From the NCBI RefSeq assembly GCF_021278025.1, contig NZ_JAIBHJ010000003.1, positions 30,787-94,786 on the forward strand: a stretch of DNA of 64,000 nt, in the 5' to 3' direction. Each line of letters starts with the position of its first letter. Within the stretch, counting starts at the first letter, position 1. The notes beneath the pieces were generated by a model. The model had not been told where the DNA came from and ran no database searches. It was given only the letters and a program-made list of their open reading frames with translations. This DNA comes from Motilimonas sp. E26. GTDB taxonomy: Bacteria > Pseudomonadota > Gammaproteobacteria > Enterobacterales > CBDFNC01. The position numbers and the translations under genes were made by a program. This document shows, piece by piece, positions 17,904 to 26,826 of the stretch.

Positions 17904-18308
17904 ATGAAGCAAGTTTTGGTAATTCTTTTCATTTTATTAATAGTGGGCTGTAACACCACCCCACAAGTACCTCTTCCAGTAGAAAGCTTTCACTTAACAT
18001 CAACAGATCCAGAGTATGGTTATATTGCAGAAAAACCTATAGAGCTAGGTGGTTTTTTACGAGGCTCAAAAAGTGAAGGTGCTCATGTACAATATTTTGA
18101 AGGTCTTTTAGGTCCAAATGGAGAACAAGTAAAAGTTTCACGAATTGGTAGTTGTTGCGCATTTGAAGATAAGTCTATGCCTTTTGGCGGAGGTTTACTT
18201 GACCGCTACCAACTTACATATAAAGGGCAAAATAAGCCCGCGATTATTTACGTCAATTTATACAAATTTAATAAACCCTTAGCACCTAAAGGATTTGCTC
18301 TGCTGTAA
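17904..18308 (+). CDS. Hypothetical lipoprotein, 134 aa
   Basis: Short exported protein with a clear lipobox: hydrophobic MKQVLVILFILLIVG followed by Cys16, so it should be lipidated and anchored in the outer or inner membrane. The mature part contains CCAFEDKSMPFGGGLLDRYQ (about residues 93-112), with a vicinal cysteine pair. Similar short lipoproteins occur in gammaproteobacteria under the misleading name 2-dehydro-3-deoxyphosphooctonate aldolase, and nothing here supports an enzyme. CGGAG precedes the ATG. The region is more AT-rich than its neighbours and borders a mobile island. Confidence 0.75.
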   Translation: MKQVLVILFILLIVGCNTTPQVPLPVESFHLTSTDPEYGYIAEKPIELGGFLRGSKSEGAHVQYFEGLLGPNGEQVKVSRIGSCCAFEDKSMPFGGGLLDRYQLTYKGQNKPAIIYVNLYKFNKPLAPKGFALL

Positions 18309-18330
18309 ATTATTTCTAAGAGAAAGACAA

Positions 18331-18399
18331 AGACAGGGCACCCTCCTAAATTTGACCAAGAAAGACAGGAAGAAAGACAGGACACCCTCCTAAATTTGA
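18331..18399. repeat. Two direct copies of the GGACACCCTC repeat
   Basis: A 25-base unit occurs at 18331-18355 and again at 18375-18399 with one base difference; the core is ACAGG(A/G)CACCCTCCTAAA followed by TTTGA. Related copies lie at 19666, 19774, 19821 and 20763 around the RAYT gene, so this is probably the REP-like element that the transposase acts on. Confidence 0.75.
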
Positions 18400-18456
18400 A
18401 GCCTATCACATCTTGCGCCATAGTTAAGTGACCATCTATCAAGCTGGATAAAGGTT

Positions 18457-19458
18457 ATGACACTACCGCGCAAGCAGCTTATTTGCCCAGAATCGACCCC
18501 TTATTATCATGTTACTAGCCGCTGTGTACGCCGCGCTTTTCTGTGTGGCGTTGACCGCTACACACAGCAAAGTTACGAGCACCGCAAGCCTTGGGTGGTG
18601 GATAAGGTAAAGCAACTAGCTAGCATCTTCACCATCAATATTTGTGCCTATGCCATTATGAGCAATCATTACCACCTGATTTTGCATATTGATACCAAGC
18701 GTAACCGCGACTTAACTGATGCTGAGGTGGCCTATCGCTGGCAGCAATTATTCGCTTTGCCATTATTGGTGGGTGATTGGTTAGCCGAGAAACCACAAAA
18801 CAGTGCTGAAAAGGTGGTGGTTAGTGAGTGTATTGCCAAATGGCGTGGCAGACTGATGGACATCAGCTGGTTTATGCGCTGCCTTAATGAAGATATCGCA
18901 CGCAAGGCCAATAAAGAAGACGGCTGTAAGGGCCACTTCTGGGAAAGCCGCTTTAAAAGCCAAGCATTACTGGATGAAAAAGCGCTGCTGACTTGCATGG
19001 CCTATGTTGACCTGAACCCGATTCGCGCAGGTATGTGTCAGACGGTTGAAGAGCAAGAGTTCACTTCAATACAAGCGCGTTTACAGCAATGGCATGCCAA
19101 TCATCACAACGCGGAAACCAGCCCAAGCAAAACCCAGTTACTCCCCTTTGAAAAGCAATTCGACACTCAACAACCCACCGAAATCCCTTACTATTTCGAA
19201 GAATATTTACACCTTGTTGACTGGACGGGTCGCGCCATTCGCGATGATAAGCGCGGTTTTATCCCCGCCAACCAACCTAAGCTGTTGCAAAGCTTGGGCA
19301 TTGAGCAAGAAATTTGGTTACATTTGGTGAAAGATTTTAGTCGCAGCTTTGGCAGTGCAGCAGGTAGCTGGGAAGCATTGACTCATCACAGTGAGTTCGC
19401 GGGCCATTGTTGGTCTCGCGGTCAGGTTGCTTGCCACCAACTGAGTGGTTACGGCTAA
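18457..19458 (+). CDS. REP-associated tyrosine transposase (RAYT, Y1 family)
   Basis: Single-strand-specific transposase-like protein of 333 residues from the IS200/IS605-related Y1 (HUH) superfamily. The HUH motif is in AIMSNHYHLILH and the catalytic Tyr in MAYVDLNPIRAG, with the conserved GHFWESRFKSQALL between. The N-terminal YHVTSRCVRRAF is typical of TnpA_REP proteins, and a C-terminal extension of about 100 residues follows. RAYTs are domesticated enzymes that cut and spread REP sequences rather than moving themselves. Direct repeats sit just upstream and inverted copies downstream. AAAGG precedes the ATG. The reading frame is intact. Confidence 0.9.
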   Translation: MTLPRKQLICPESTPYYHVTSRCVRRAFLCGVDRYTQQSYEHRKPWVVDKVKQLASIFTINICAYAIMSNHYHLILHIDTKRNRDLTDAEVAYRWQQLFALPLLVGDWLAEKPQNSAEKVVVSECIAKWRGRLMDISWFMRCLNEDIARKANKEDGCKGHFWESRFKSQALLDEKALLTCMAYVDLNPIRAGMCQTVEEQEFTSIQARLQQWHANHHNAETSPSKTQLLPFEKQFDTQQPTEIPYYFEEYLHLVDWTGRAIRDDKRGFIPANQPKLLQSLGIEQEIWLHLVKDFSRSFGSAAGSWEALTHHSEFAGHCWSRGQVACHQLSGYG

Positions 19459-19665
19459 GCCATACTCATTAATTTATCGTTTGATATCAAATGCTTTGAA
19501 TAAGTAGGTTTTGGTGCGCCGATATTTCAGATAATATACATTTGTTCGCTTATGTTGAACGCTTATGTTGAACGCTTAGGTGCTTGCTCGCATCGCTTAT
19601 GATTAGAAAGAAGCGGCTTTTTGACAGCGCTATAAGTTCAATTGGGCGGGTAAAGTTGGTCAGTT

Positions 19666-19835
19666 TTTAAGAGGGTGTCCAGTATTTATTCTGTATTTAT
19701 TCCTGGTAATTCAAAGCCCCATTTTACTACAGCGGCAATAATGCCTTGGGCACCAAGGGCGGCGGCAAAGGCAGGACACCCTCTTAAACTTGAAGCTGGC
19801 CGTGGAGAAGTTGCTCTGCATTTAAGAGGGTGTCC
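19666..19835. repeat. Cluster of three GGACACCCTC repeat arms
   Basis: TTTAAGAGGGTGTCC occurs at 19666-19680 and 19821-19835, and its perfect reverse complement GGACACCCTCTTAAA at 19774-19788. The outer and central arms could form hairpins of about 120 and 60 bases. The larger one encloses a fragment of the ybbP-type permease gene. The same core occurs upstream of the RAYT gene. Confidence 0.85.
19705..19772 (-). pseudogene. Displaced fragment of the ybbP-like permease gene
   Basis: These 68 bases match 21047-21114 inside the permease gene at about 62 of 68 positions, in the same orientation. On the minus strand they read AFAAALGAQGIIAAVVKWGF plus ELP, against TAALGAQGIIAAVVKWGFELP in the intact protein. 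Four of the six differences are at wobble positions and silent. The fragment has no start or stop of its own and is enclosed by inverted GGACACCCTC arms. Confidence 0.88.
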
Positions 19836-19909
19836 AGTTCGTCGTTTCGGAAGATGACGTGTAAAACGGTGTTATAACAAACAAGAATAGGTGTCGCGCA
19901 GCCGACACT

Positions 19910-20200
19910 CCAGCCAAGCGGTCAAACAAGCTCAACACTTGGATGCCACAACTGAAACGCAAACTGATGGGATACCGAAATTACTTTGGCTTGCCTGACA
20001 ACTGTTTCAGCCTCGATAAACTGTAGACTTATCTGCTGCACAGTCTGTATAAATGGCTGAATAGGTGAAGTGGTAGGTGCAGTTAAAATTGTTTTATTTT
20101 CAATGAGATATTGATGTATTTCGCGATGGAAAGGCCAAGGGTGTGTAAGCGATTTATTCATGTAGACTGGTACTGGGTGCGTGTTGATTTACACGCGTGA
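19910..20200 (+). pseudogene. Decayed group II intron maturase, C-terminal part
   Basis: The plus strand reads one continuous frame that matches the maturase (domain X/GIIM) end of group II intron reverse transcriptases: NTWMPQLKRKLMGYRNYFGL, later YLLHSLYKWLNR, then MERPRVCKRFIHVDWYW. Three in-frame stops interrupt it: TAG at 20024, TGA at 20066 and TAA at 20084. There is no frameshift. The reverse transcriptase fingers and palm are absent, so the element is truncated at its 5' side near the repeat cluster at 19835. Structured intron RNA appears to follow. Confidence 0.85.
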
Positions 20201-20204
20201 ATAT

Positions 20205-20302
20205 ATAACTGAAGAGCCCAAAAGCTCGATGCGGTCTTGTGTTTTAAATGAAGCGCACGTCCGGATCTGTGTGGGGTAGGCCCAGTAGTGGGTCGCTCTA
20301 CC
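20205..20302 (+). other. Probable group II intron 3' end (domain V/VI remnant)
   Basis: Directly after the maturase remnant, GAAGAGCCC...GATGCGG and GCGCACGTCCGGATCT resemble the two strands of a group II intron domain V, though with a long loop. A domain VI-like hairpin follows: GGTAG/CTACC outside and CCCA-GTAG-TGGG inside (about 20274-20302). The position relative to the maturase supports the call; the exact boundary is not certain. Confidence 0.6.
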
Positions 20303-20333
20303 ACGATTGAGTAATGCCAATATTGAGGTTTCA

Positions 20334-20723
20334 ATGGTAACTGGAAGTTGTTTGTGCGGTAATGTTAAATATGAAATATCCGGTGAAGTCGGCGATATAG
20401 TTCATTGTCACTGTAAAACCTGTCGTAAAGCTCATGGTTCTGCATTCTCAAGTATTGCAGGTGTTAAAGATTCAGATTTTAAGTTGGTAGGTGATGTAAA
20501 ATTAGGTTGTTATGAATCGTCTCCTGGCAAAAACAGATATTTCTGTCCAAATTGCGCTACTCAAATATACGCAAAAAAGGATGGTACTAAGCATATAGTT
20601 TTACGCTTGGGTTCATTAGATGATGATCTTAAATCTAAAGAACTCAATCATATTTGGGTTTCTCAAAAAGCGAATTGGTATACGTTAAATAGCAACCTAC
20701 CAGAGTACCTTGAATTCGAGTAA
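20334..20723 (+). CDS. GFA family (glutathione-dependent formaldehyde-activating-like) protein
   Basis: Zinc protein of 129 residues of the GFA/CENP-V family. Zn ligands are visible as CLCG near the N-terminus, then HCHCKTCRKAHGSAF and later FCPNCATQIY. The family was named after a proposed S-hydroxymethylglutathione synthase, but most members have no proven activity. I start at the ATG at 20334, with GAGG just upstream; an in-frame TTG at 20307 is less likely. The gene is noticeably AT-rich and lies directly downstream of the intron remnant and upstream of a repeat copy, so it looks like acquired cargo. Confidence 0.85.
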   Translation: MVTGSCLCGNVKYEISGEVGDIVHCHCKTCRKAHGSAFSSIAGVKDSDFKLVGDVKLGCYESSPGKNRYFCPNCATQIYAKKDGTKHIVLRLGSLDDDLKSKELNHIWVSQKANWYTLNSNLPEYLEFE

Positions 20724-20762
20724 TACTCATACAAGTCATTACAGTGCAGGACTTCTAGAGAA

Positions 20763-20786
20763 AGGCAGCCCTTAAACTTGAAGCTG
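20763..20786. repeat. Degenerate copy of the RAYT-associated repeat
   Basis: AGGCAGCCCTTAAACTTGAAGCTG-like sequence (20763-20786) shares CTTAAACTTGAAGCTG almost exactly with the copy at 19782-19798. It marks the right edge of the accessory island next to the permease gene. Confidence 0.65.
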
Positions 20787-20934
20787 CAGCGGTGTTGGCT
20801 ATGCTCGTTCACCGCAATCACAAAGTTTATCTATGCTCATGGCATCACTCACTTGCCGCTTACCTGCAACTCCAAATAGTTTGGGTATGTAAGCGCTGGT
20901 GGGGTAGTCATCCACCAGCGTTTTATTAAGTTTA

Positions 20935-23403
20935 TTACGCCCGCAATGGCGCCAGCAGTTGTCTAAACATGCTTAAGGTGATCACGTAGATCAAGGCAAG
21001 CGCCAACAGCGGCAGGGTAATAAACAGGTAGAAGTGCGGTTGCACCGGCAATTCAAAGCCCCATTTTACCACGGCGGCAATAATGCCTTGGGCGCCAAGG
21101 GCGGCGGTAAAGCCTGCTATTAATGCCATTAAACCGTACTCGGCCCACAAGGTGGCGCTAATGCGTTTTTTGCTGGCGCCGAGGGTGCGATAAAGTTTTA
21201 TCTCTTGCTGGCGTTGCGACACACTTAAGCGCAGTAAAGTAAGCACTAACAACAAACCACTTAACACCGCTAATGCCGCTAATACGGTGAGTGACCAAGC
21301 GACTTGCTGGAGCAAGGATTGGATCCTTGTGGCCATGCTGCGTAAATCTAACAAGCTCACGGTAGCGTAATCACGCGCTAACTGATTCAGTAGGCCAGTT
21401 TGTTGGTCATCAATACGAAAACTAACTAGCCAAGTGGTAGGCAAATCGGCCATCACATCAGGGCTGAATATAAAGTAAAAGTTCGGCTTCATATTGCGCC
21501 ATTCTACTTTGCGAATGCTGTTTACTTTGGCACTAAAGCTTTGACTGTTAACACTGAAATGCAGTGTGTCACCGAGCTTTATGTTGAGCCGCTTGGCAAT
21601 ATCTTGCTCAACGGACACGCCACGCTCTGTGCTCCATTTACCCTCAAGCACTTCATTATGACTCGGCAGTTGCTGCAGCCAAGTAAAGTTCAGCTCGCGG
21701 CGCAGTGCGGAGTCTTTTTCCTTGTCTGCTTCAGTTTCTGGTTTAGCCGCCACCGATGCCGATACCGACTGCAACACTTCATCGTTGCGCTGAGTTAAGC
21801 GGCCGCGGATCACTGGGTAAGCTTGTGAGTGATCCAACTGCCATTGGTCCAGTTGATTAATATAAGCGTTAACTTGGTTAGGGGCGATGTTAATGGCAAA
21901 CACGTTGGGCGCATTGGCGGGCAAGGTTTGTTGCCAGTCATTAAGTAAATCACTGCGCAGTAGCCAAATAACACTTAAAAGCATCAGTGAGCAGGTGAGG
22001 GCGCCTAACTGCGCCATGCTGGCAATGCGGCTACGATTTAAGCGGCTTAAAGCCAGCGTAACGGCTGGCCCCCAACGTTTTTGCTGCAACAGTTTAGTGA
22101 TGAGTAAACCCAGTGCGCCTAATAGCACTAGGATCACCGCTAGCCCGACGAGGGTTAGCCACATCATTTTATTGTTACCAAACCAAACGATTAAGCTGAT
22201 CAAAGGCAACAGCAACAAAGAGTAAGCCCAATACTGCTTTTTAGTTGGCGCGTCTTGGCCGATGATAGAAGTGGCCGGCGTGGCCAGCAAATGCAATAAA
22301 CTAATGCCCATGCTTGGTAGGCCAACTAACAGCGCAATGCCGATACTCACCAGCCATGGACTAAAGCCGATACTAGGAAGTGGATCGGGCAGTAAATCCG
22401 TCAGTGGCAGGCGTAATAGTTGCTCAAGTAAAAAACCACAGCTAATGCCAATAGCAATGGAGAGGCCAAATAACATCGCCAACTGACCCGCTAACCAACG
22501 TCTTAGCCAAGCTTGACTCGCGCCTAAACTTTTCAGCATGGCCACGGTGCTTTGTTGACTATTACGGTAATGTTGACTGGTCAGCACCAGTGTGGCCGAC
22601 GCCATCAGCAGCACTAACAATAAGGTAAGAGATAGGTATTGCTGCGCCTTGTTAATAAATTCAGCGCTGCGACCTTGGCTTTGTTCGCTCAACCAGCGCT
22701 GACTGGCGGTAATGCTTATTTCCTGTTGTAGCTGGTTTAATGCGCTATCTGGACCGGAAAAATACGCGCGATAGCTTAATCGCCCACCCGGCACCACAGC
22801 GCCCGTTTTGGCAATATCATCCAAGTGGATAATGGCGCTCGGCATTTGATTGAACGGGTTAAACGACAGCTCTGGGTCTTCCGCTATTTTCCCTGATACT
22901 GTTAGCTCAGCATCGCCAATCGCGACGGTGTCGCCGATGCGAACGTCTAACAAATTAAACAGCCTTTCTGCTAACCACAATTCATTGGGCTGCACATGCT
23001 GGCGCATGGTAAGGTTTTTTTCATTGGCTGTTAAAGGGCTGGCATCGAGTTGTAACTCACCGCGTAGCGGGTAGTTGGTTTCCATTGCCTTTAAACTGAT
23101 CAGTTGCATGCCATTGTCACTAAACGCCATGGTGCGAATGCGCGTTTGCTGACTAATGGTTAAGCCAAGCTTCTTCGCGCTGGCTAAGGTGTCGGGCGAA
23201 ATAGGTTGTTGGTTTGATACCAGCACTAAGTCGGCGCCAAGGGCGCTGCGACCTTGGTCAACCATGATTTTATCAACTCGCGTTACCAGTGCAGATAGCG
23301 CGAAGACACAGGCAATAATTAAACTTAAGGCAAGGGTGATCGGCCAAAGCTGGCCTTGCCAGCATTCACGCCAGCGCCATTTTAACAGCAGATTATTTTT
23401 CAT
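20935..23403 (-). CDS. ybbP: ABC transporter permease, FtsX-like (YbbP)
   Basis: Large inner-membrane permease of 822 residues with FtsX/MacB-type topology. One membrane segment is at residues 17-40, a large periplasmic region follows (about 45-245), then clusters of membrane helices, a second periplasmic region (about 490-690) and three C-terminal helices. The C-terminal half includes LYRTLGASKKRI, the FtsX motif that contacts the ATPase. It overlaps the YbbA gene by four bases (ATGA). YbbA-YbbP with TesA is a conserved gammaproteobacterial block; the transported substrate is not known. A fragment of this gene lies at 19705-19772. Confidence 0.92.
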   Translation of the reverse strand: MKNNLLLKWRWRECWQGQLWPITLALSLIIACVFALSALVTRVDKIMVDQGRSALGADLVLVSNQQPISPDTLASAKKLGLTISQQTRIRTMAFSDNGMQLISLKAMETNYPLRGELQLDASPLTANEKNLTMRQHVQPNELWLAERLFNLLDVRIGDTVAIGDAELTVSGKIAEDPELSFNPFNQMPSAIIHLDDIAKTGAVVPGGRLSYRAYFSGPDSALNQLQQEISITASQRWLSEQSQGRSAEFINKAQQYLSLTLLLVLLMASATLVLTSQHYRNSQQSTVAMLKSLGASQAWLRRWLAGQLAMLFGLSIAIGISCGFLLEQLLRLPLTDLLPDPLPSIGFSPWLVSIGIALLVGLPSMGISLLHLLATPATSIIGQDAPTKKQYWAYSLLLLPLISLIVWFGNNKMMWLTLVGLAVILVLLGALGLLITKLLQQKRWGPAVTLALSRLNRSRIASMAQLGALTCSLMLLSVIWLLRSDLLNDWQQTLPANAPNVFAINIAPNQVNAYINQLDQWQLDHSQAYPVIRGRLTQRNDEVLQSVSASVAAKPETEADKEKDSALRRELNFTWLQQLPSHNEVLEGKWSTERGVSVEQDIAKRLNIKLGDTLHFSVNSQSFSAKVNSIRKVEWRNMKPNFYFIFSPDVMADLPTTWLVSFRIDDQQTGLLNQLARDYATVSLLDLRSMATRIQSLLQQVAWSLTVLAALAVLSGLLLVLTLLRLSVSQRQQEIKLYRTLGASKKRISATLWAEYGLMALIAGFTAALGAQGIIAAVVKWGFELPVQPHFYLFITLPLLALALIYVITLSMFRQLLAPLRA

Positions 23404-24071
23404 GATGCCACCTTACCAGCGGCAATTTTTAAGGTGCGATCGCAACGTTCGGCCAAGGTTTGATCGTGAGTGACCAGTACCAACGTAGTACCATGTTCAC
23501 GGTTTAGTTGAAACAGCAACTCGACAATTTTACTGGCCGTTTGTTGGTCTAAGTTTCCGGTTGGCTCATCAGCAAATAAAATTTTCGGCTGGCTAATAAA
23601 GGCGCGCGCTAAGGCAACTCTTTGCTGCTCACCTCCTGACAGTTGTGACGGCAAGTGATGGGCACGTCCCGTTAGTCCAACTTGCTCTAATAATTGGCTA
23701 GCACGGGCTACATCTTGATCTTGGCCTTGGATTAAATAAGGCAACATGACATTTTCGATAGCAGTGAGGGTTGGGATCAGCAAAAAACTTTGAAACACAA
23801 AACTAATATGTTCACAGCGCAAGGCGGCGCGAGCCTCTTCATCTAATTGCGAAAGAGGTTGGCCGAGTAAACTTATTTCGCCAGCACTGGGCACATCTAG
23901 CCCAGCCAATAAGGTCATTAAGGTGGATTTGCCAGCACCGGATGGGCCCACGAGCGCGATACTTTCGCCTGCGCTAACCTGAAGAGAAACATCTTGCAAA
24001 ATGGTCAAAGTGTCGTTAGCTGTGCTAACTTGCTTGACTAGGTGGTCAGCTATAATTACGGGATCAGACAT
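23400..24071 (-). CDS. ybbA: ABC transporter ATP-binding protein (YbbA)
   Basis: Cytoplasmic ABC ATPase of 223 residues in the LolD/MacB-like group. Walker A is GPSGAGKST at 42-50, the signature is LSGGEQQRVALARA, Walker B is ILFADEPTGNLD and the switch His is in LVLVTHD. It overlaps the permease gene by four bases, so the two are coupled. The start codon is interlocked with that of tesA on the other strand (shared CATG, two-base overlap), as in the conserved arrangement in other gammaproteobacteria. Confidence 0.94.
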   Translation of the reverse strand: MSDPVIIADHLVKQVSTANDTLTILQDVSLQVSAGESIALVGPSGAGKSTLMTLLAGLDVPSAGEISLLGQPLSQLDEEARAALRCEHISFVFQSFLLIPTLTAIENVMLPYLIQGQDQDVARASQLLEQVGLTGRAHHLPSQLSGGEQQRVALARAFISQPKILFADEPTGNLDQQTASKIVELLFQLNREHGTTLVLVTHDQTLAERCDRTLKIAAGKVAS

Positions 24072-24678
24072 GGTTAAACCTTTTATTTATTGTATTTTAC
24101 TTGGCTGGAGCCTGATATCAGGCGCAGTGCACAGCCAAACGTTACTCATTTTGGGCGACAGTTTAAGTGCTGGTTATCAAATGGCAGCGCAGCAAAGCTG
24201 GCCGACGTTATTGCCACAAGTGATGGCGCAGCAAGGCAAATCTATTAAGATTGTCAACGCCAGTATCTCTGGTGACACTACAGGCAATGGCTTAGCCAGA
24301 TTACCTGATTTACTTAAGCTACATCAACCACAGCAAGTATTAATCACATTAGGTGCGAATGATGGTTTGCGTGGCTTTGCGCCAGACATCATACGCAGCA
24401 ACCTCACTGAAATGATCAATTTAATTCAGCAAGCCGGTGGCCAAGCCATGTTAATGCAAGTGCAAGCGCCGCCAAATTACGGCAAACGTTACAGCCAAGC
24501 GTTTGCTCAGGTGTTTCAGCAAGTGAGCGAAGAGAAGCAAACTCCCTTACTGGCATTTTTTCTTGAACCGATTATTTTACAGCCCGATTTAATGATGGCT
24601 GATGGTTTGCACCCTAAAGTGGAAGCGCAACCTATTATTGCGGAATTCGTTGCTGGGCAGTTAAAGCAGTACCTGTAA
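24070..24678 (+). CDS. tesA: Thioesterase I / arylesterase / lysophospholipase TesA
   Basis: Periplasmic SGNH-family esterase of 202 residues. The signal peptide ends near GAVHSQ (residue 23). Block I is GDSLS (29-33) with the nucleophile Ser31, block II is the Gly in ISGDTTGNGLARL, block III the Asn in LGANDGLRG and block V is DGLHP, giving the Asp-His pair. It cleaves acyl-CoA, esters and lysophospholipids in vitro. I start at 24070, where the signal peptide begins; the frame also extends back to 24001 inside ybbA. The ribosome site lies within the ybbA coding strand. Confidence 0.95.
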   Translation: MVKPFIYCILLGWSLISGAVHSQTLLILGDSLSAGYQMAAQQSWPTLLPQVMAQQGKSIKIVNASISGDTTGNGLARLPDLLKLHQPQQVLITLGANDGLRGFAPDIIRSNLTEMINLIQQAGGQAMLMQVQAPPNYGKRYSQAFAQVFQQVSEEKQTPLLAFFLEPIILQPDLMMADGLHPKVEAQPIIAEFVAGQLKQYL

Positions 24679-24799
24679 ATTAAATTGAGTAGAAAGCTTT
24701 AATTAACTTATTAATTTTATTAGGTTATATGAAGTGGAAAATTTTCTTTTCTTAAGGCTAAAATTATTTCGTTGGACGGCACGGAGGCAATCGTTTTTT

Positions 24800-24829
24800 A
24801 TGCGGCCAACCGGACTGTTGCGAAGCTAA
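24800..24829 (+). promoter_or_regulatory. Possible leader ORF of speA
   Basis: A nine-codon ORF (MRPTGLLRS, stop TAA) lies about 75 bases upstream of the speA ATG. Two of its nine codons encode arginine, the substrate of SpeA. GGAGG is at 24783-24787, twelve bases from the ATG, which is longer than ideal. It could be a translated leader, but chance cannot be excluded. Confidence 0.3.
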
Positions 24830-24904
24830 ACAGGCTTAAGAAGTGCGGCTAGTGGGTTGAACAATAATCAGCCTAAAATTTTATCGTATGTATTTGGAAC
24901 ACCC

Positions 24905-26818
24905 ATGAAAAAAGCAACAGATCTAGAAAGCGTTCGCGCTAGCTACAATGTACGTCACTGGAGCCAAGGTTTTTACGGCATTAACGATGAGGGTAACGTG
25001 TATGTTGCGCCAAAAGCGAGCCAGCCAGAGCATACCATTGCGCTGAGTGAGATTAGCGCACAAATTCAAGCGCAAGGTTTAACCTTGCCTGCTTTAGTGC
25101 GTTTCCCACAAATTTTGCATCAGCGGGTACACAGCTTATGTGCAGCATTCAACCAAGCCATTGCTGACTACCAGTATGACGAAAAATATTTGTTGGTTTA
25201 TCCGATTAAAGTAAACCAACAGAAAGAAGTGGTAGACGAGCTATTAGCTAGCCAAAAAGATAATGAAGTTAAACAACTGGGTTTAGAAGCAGGCAGTAAA
25301 GCTGAATTGTTAGCGGTGTTGGCACTAGCACAAAAAGTGAGCTCGGTGATTGTATGTAACGGCTACAAAGACCGCGAATACATTCGCTTGGCACTGATTG
25401 GTGAAAAATTAGGCCATAAGGTTCATATTGTTTTAGAAAAAATGTCTGAACTAGAGATGGTACTTGCTGAAGCGAAAAAACTAAATGTGTCACCGCGTTT
25501 AGGCCTACGTGTACGCTTGGCTTCACAGGGTAAAGGCAAGTGGCAAGCCAGTGGTGGTGAAAAATCGAAATTCGGTTTATCAGCATCGCAAGTGTTACAT
25601 GTTTTAGAAGTGCTAAAGCAAAACAACCAAGTAGAAGCGTTGCAGTTAGTGCATTTTCACTTAGGCTCACAAATGGCTAACATTCGTGACGTGCGCACCG
25701 GTGTAAGTGAAGCAGCGCGCTTTTATTGTGAATTGCGTGAGCTTGGCGCTAAATTGTTATGCATGGACGTGGGCGGCGGTTTAGCGGTGGATTACGACGG
25801 TACGCGTAGTCAATCATCAAATTCAATGAACTACAGTTTGGCGGAGTACGCTAACAACATCGTTTACACCATAGGTGATATTTGTAAGCTGTATAATCAG
25901 CCGATGCCGATGATCATTTCTGAGTCGGGCCGTGCGTTAACCGCGCACCATGCGGTGCTAATTTCAAATGTGATTGGCGCAGAAAGCTATGCGCCTGAAG
26001 CGTTGGTGCCGCCGGCTGTGGATGATCCATTATTGCTGCAAAACATGTGGCGCTCTTGGTTGCAGCTAAGTGATCGCAATGACGATCGCGCGTTAATTGA
26101 AATTTACCATGACTGTCAAAGTGACTTAGCCGAAGTGCACAGTCAATTTTCTATGGGTGTACTTAACCTACCGCAACGCGCTTGGGCTGAGCAGCTTAAC
26201 TTACGTTTGTGTTTTGAGTTAAACCAGTTATTAGACAGTAAGAATCGTTTTCATCGCCCGATTATGGATGAACTAACAGAAAAGTTAGCGGATAAGTTTT
26301 TTGTTAATTTTTCGTTGTTCCAGTCACTGCCGGATGCATGGGGGATTGATCAAGTGTTTCCGGTATTGCCATTAACGGGATTAGACCAAGAGCAGAGCCG
26401 TCGTGCAGTACTGTTGGATATTACTTGTGATTCTGACGGCACGGTTGATCAGTACGTGGACGGTCAAGGCATTGAAACCACTCTGCCAGTGCCAGCATGG
26501 TCATCTGAGCAAGAATACCTAATGGGCTTTTTCTTGGTTGGGGCATATCAAGAAATTTTGGGTGATATGCATAACCTATTTGGTGATACCCACAGTGCAG
26601 TGGTGATGATGGATGAGCAAGGTAACGCCACAGTCACTGAGATCAACGAAGGGGATACCGTAGAAGACATGTTGCGTTACGTGCATTTAGACGCCGACGA
26701 GTTTAGAGCGTCTTACCTTGAGTTGATTAAGGCCAAAATCCCAGCGGATGAACAAGACAGCGTGTTTGCTGAATTGGATTTAGGTTTAAAAGGTTATACT
26801 TATTTAGAAGATATTTAA
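24905..26818 (+). CDS. speA: Biosynthetic arginine decarboxylase SpeA
   Basis: PLP-dependent decarboxylase (alanine racemase-like fold III) of 637 residues that converts arginine to agmatine, the first step of putrescine synthesis via SpeB. The PLP lysine is K102 in [12 protein letters not shown]. The glycine loop [12 protein letters not shown] (about residues 283-294) and the catalytic [10 protein letters not shown] are present. I start at the ATG at 24905, giving [30 protein letters not shown] N-terminus (shown in part) and the usual family length; TTG at 24857 would add 16 residues. speB follows after 152 bases. Confidence 0.96.
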   Translation: MKKATDLESVRASYNVRHWSQGFYGINDEGNVYVAPKASQPEHTIALSEISAQIQAQGLTLPALVRFPQILHQRVHSLCAAFNQAIADYQYDEKYLLVYPIKVNQQKEVVDELLASQKDNEVKQLGLEAGSKAELLAVLALAQKVSSVIVCNGYKDREYIRLALIGEKLGHKVHIVLEKMSELEMVLAEAKKLNVSPRLGLRVRLASQGKGKWQASGGEKSKFGLSASQVLHVLEVLKQNNQVEALQLVHFHLGSQMANIRDVRTGVSEAARFYCELRELGAKLLCMDVGGGLAVDYDGTRSQSSNSMNYSLAEYANNIVYTIGDICKLYNQPMPMIISESGRALTAHHAVLISNVIGAESYAPEALVPPAVDDPLLLQNMWRSWLQLSDRNDDRALIEIYHDCQSDLAEVHSQFSMGVLNLPQRAWAEQLNLRLCFELNQLLDSKNRFHRPIMDELTEKLADKFFVNFSLFQSLPDAWGIDQVFPVLPLTGLDQEQSRRAVLLDITCDSDGTVDQYVDGQGIETTLPVPAWSSEQEYLMGFFLVGAYQEILGDMHNLFGDTHSAVVMMDEQGNATVTEINEGDTVEDMLRYVHLDADEFRASYLELIKAKIPADEQDSVFAELDLGLKGYTYLEDI

Positions 26819-26826
26819 GTTAAATA

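Noticed and set aside
20301..20762. Gfa-like gene as an integron gene cassette
   Set aside because: No attC-like core sites or integrase gene were found at its ends; the intron remnant and REP copy explain the borders better.
25269..25670. 133-codon open frame antisense to speA
   Set aside because: Fully inside a strongly conserved gene and without a ribosome site; a shadow frame.
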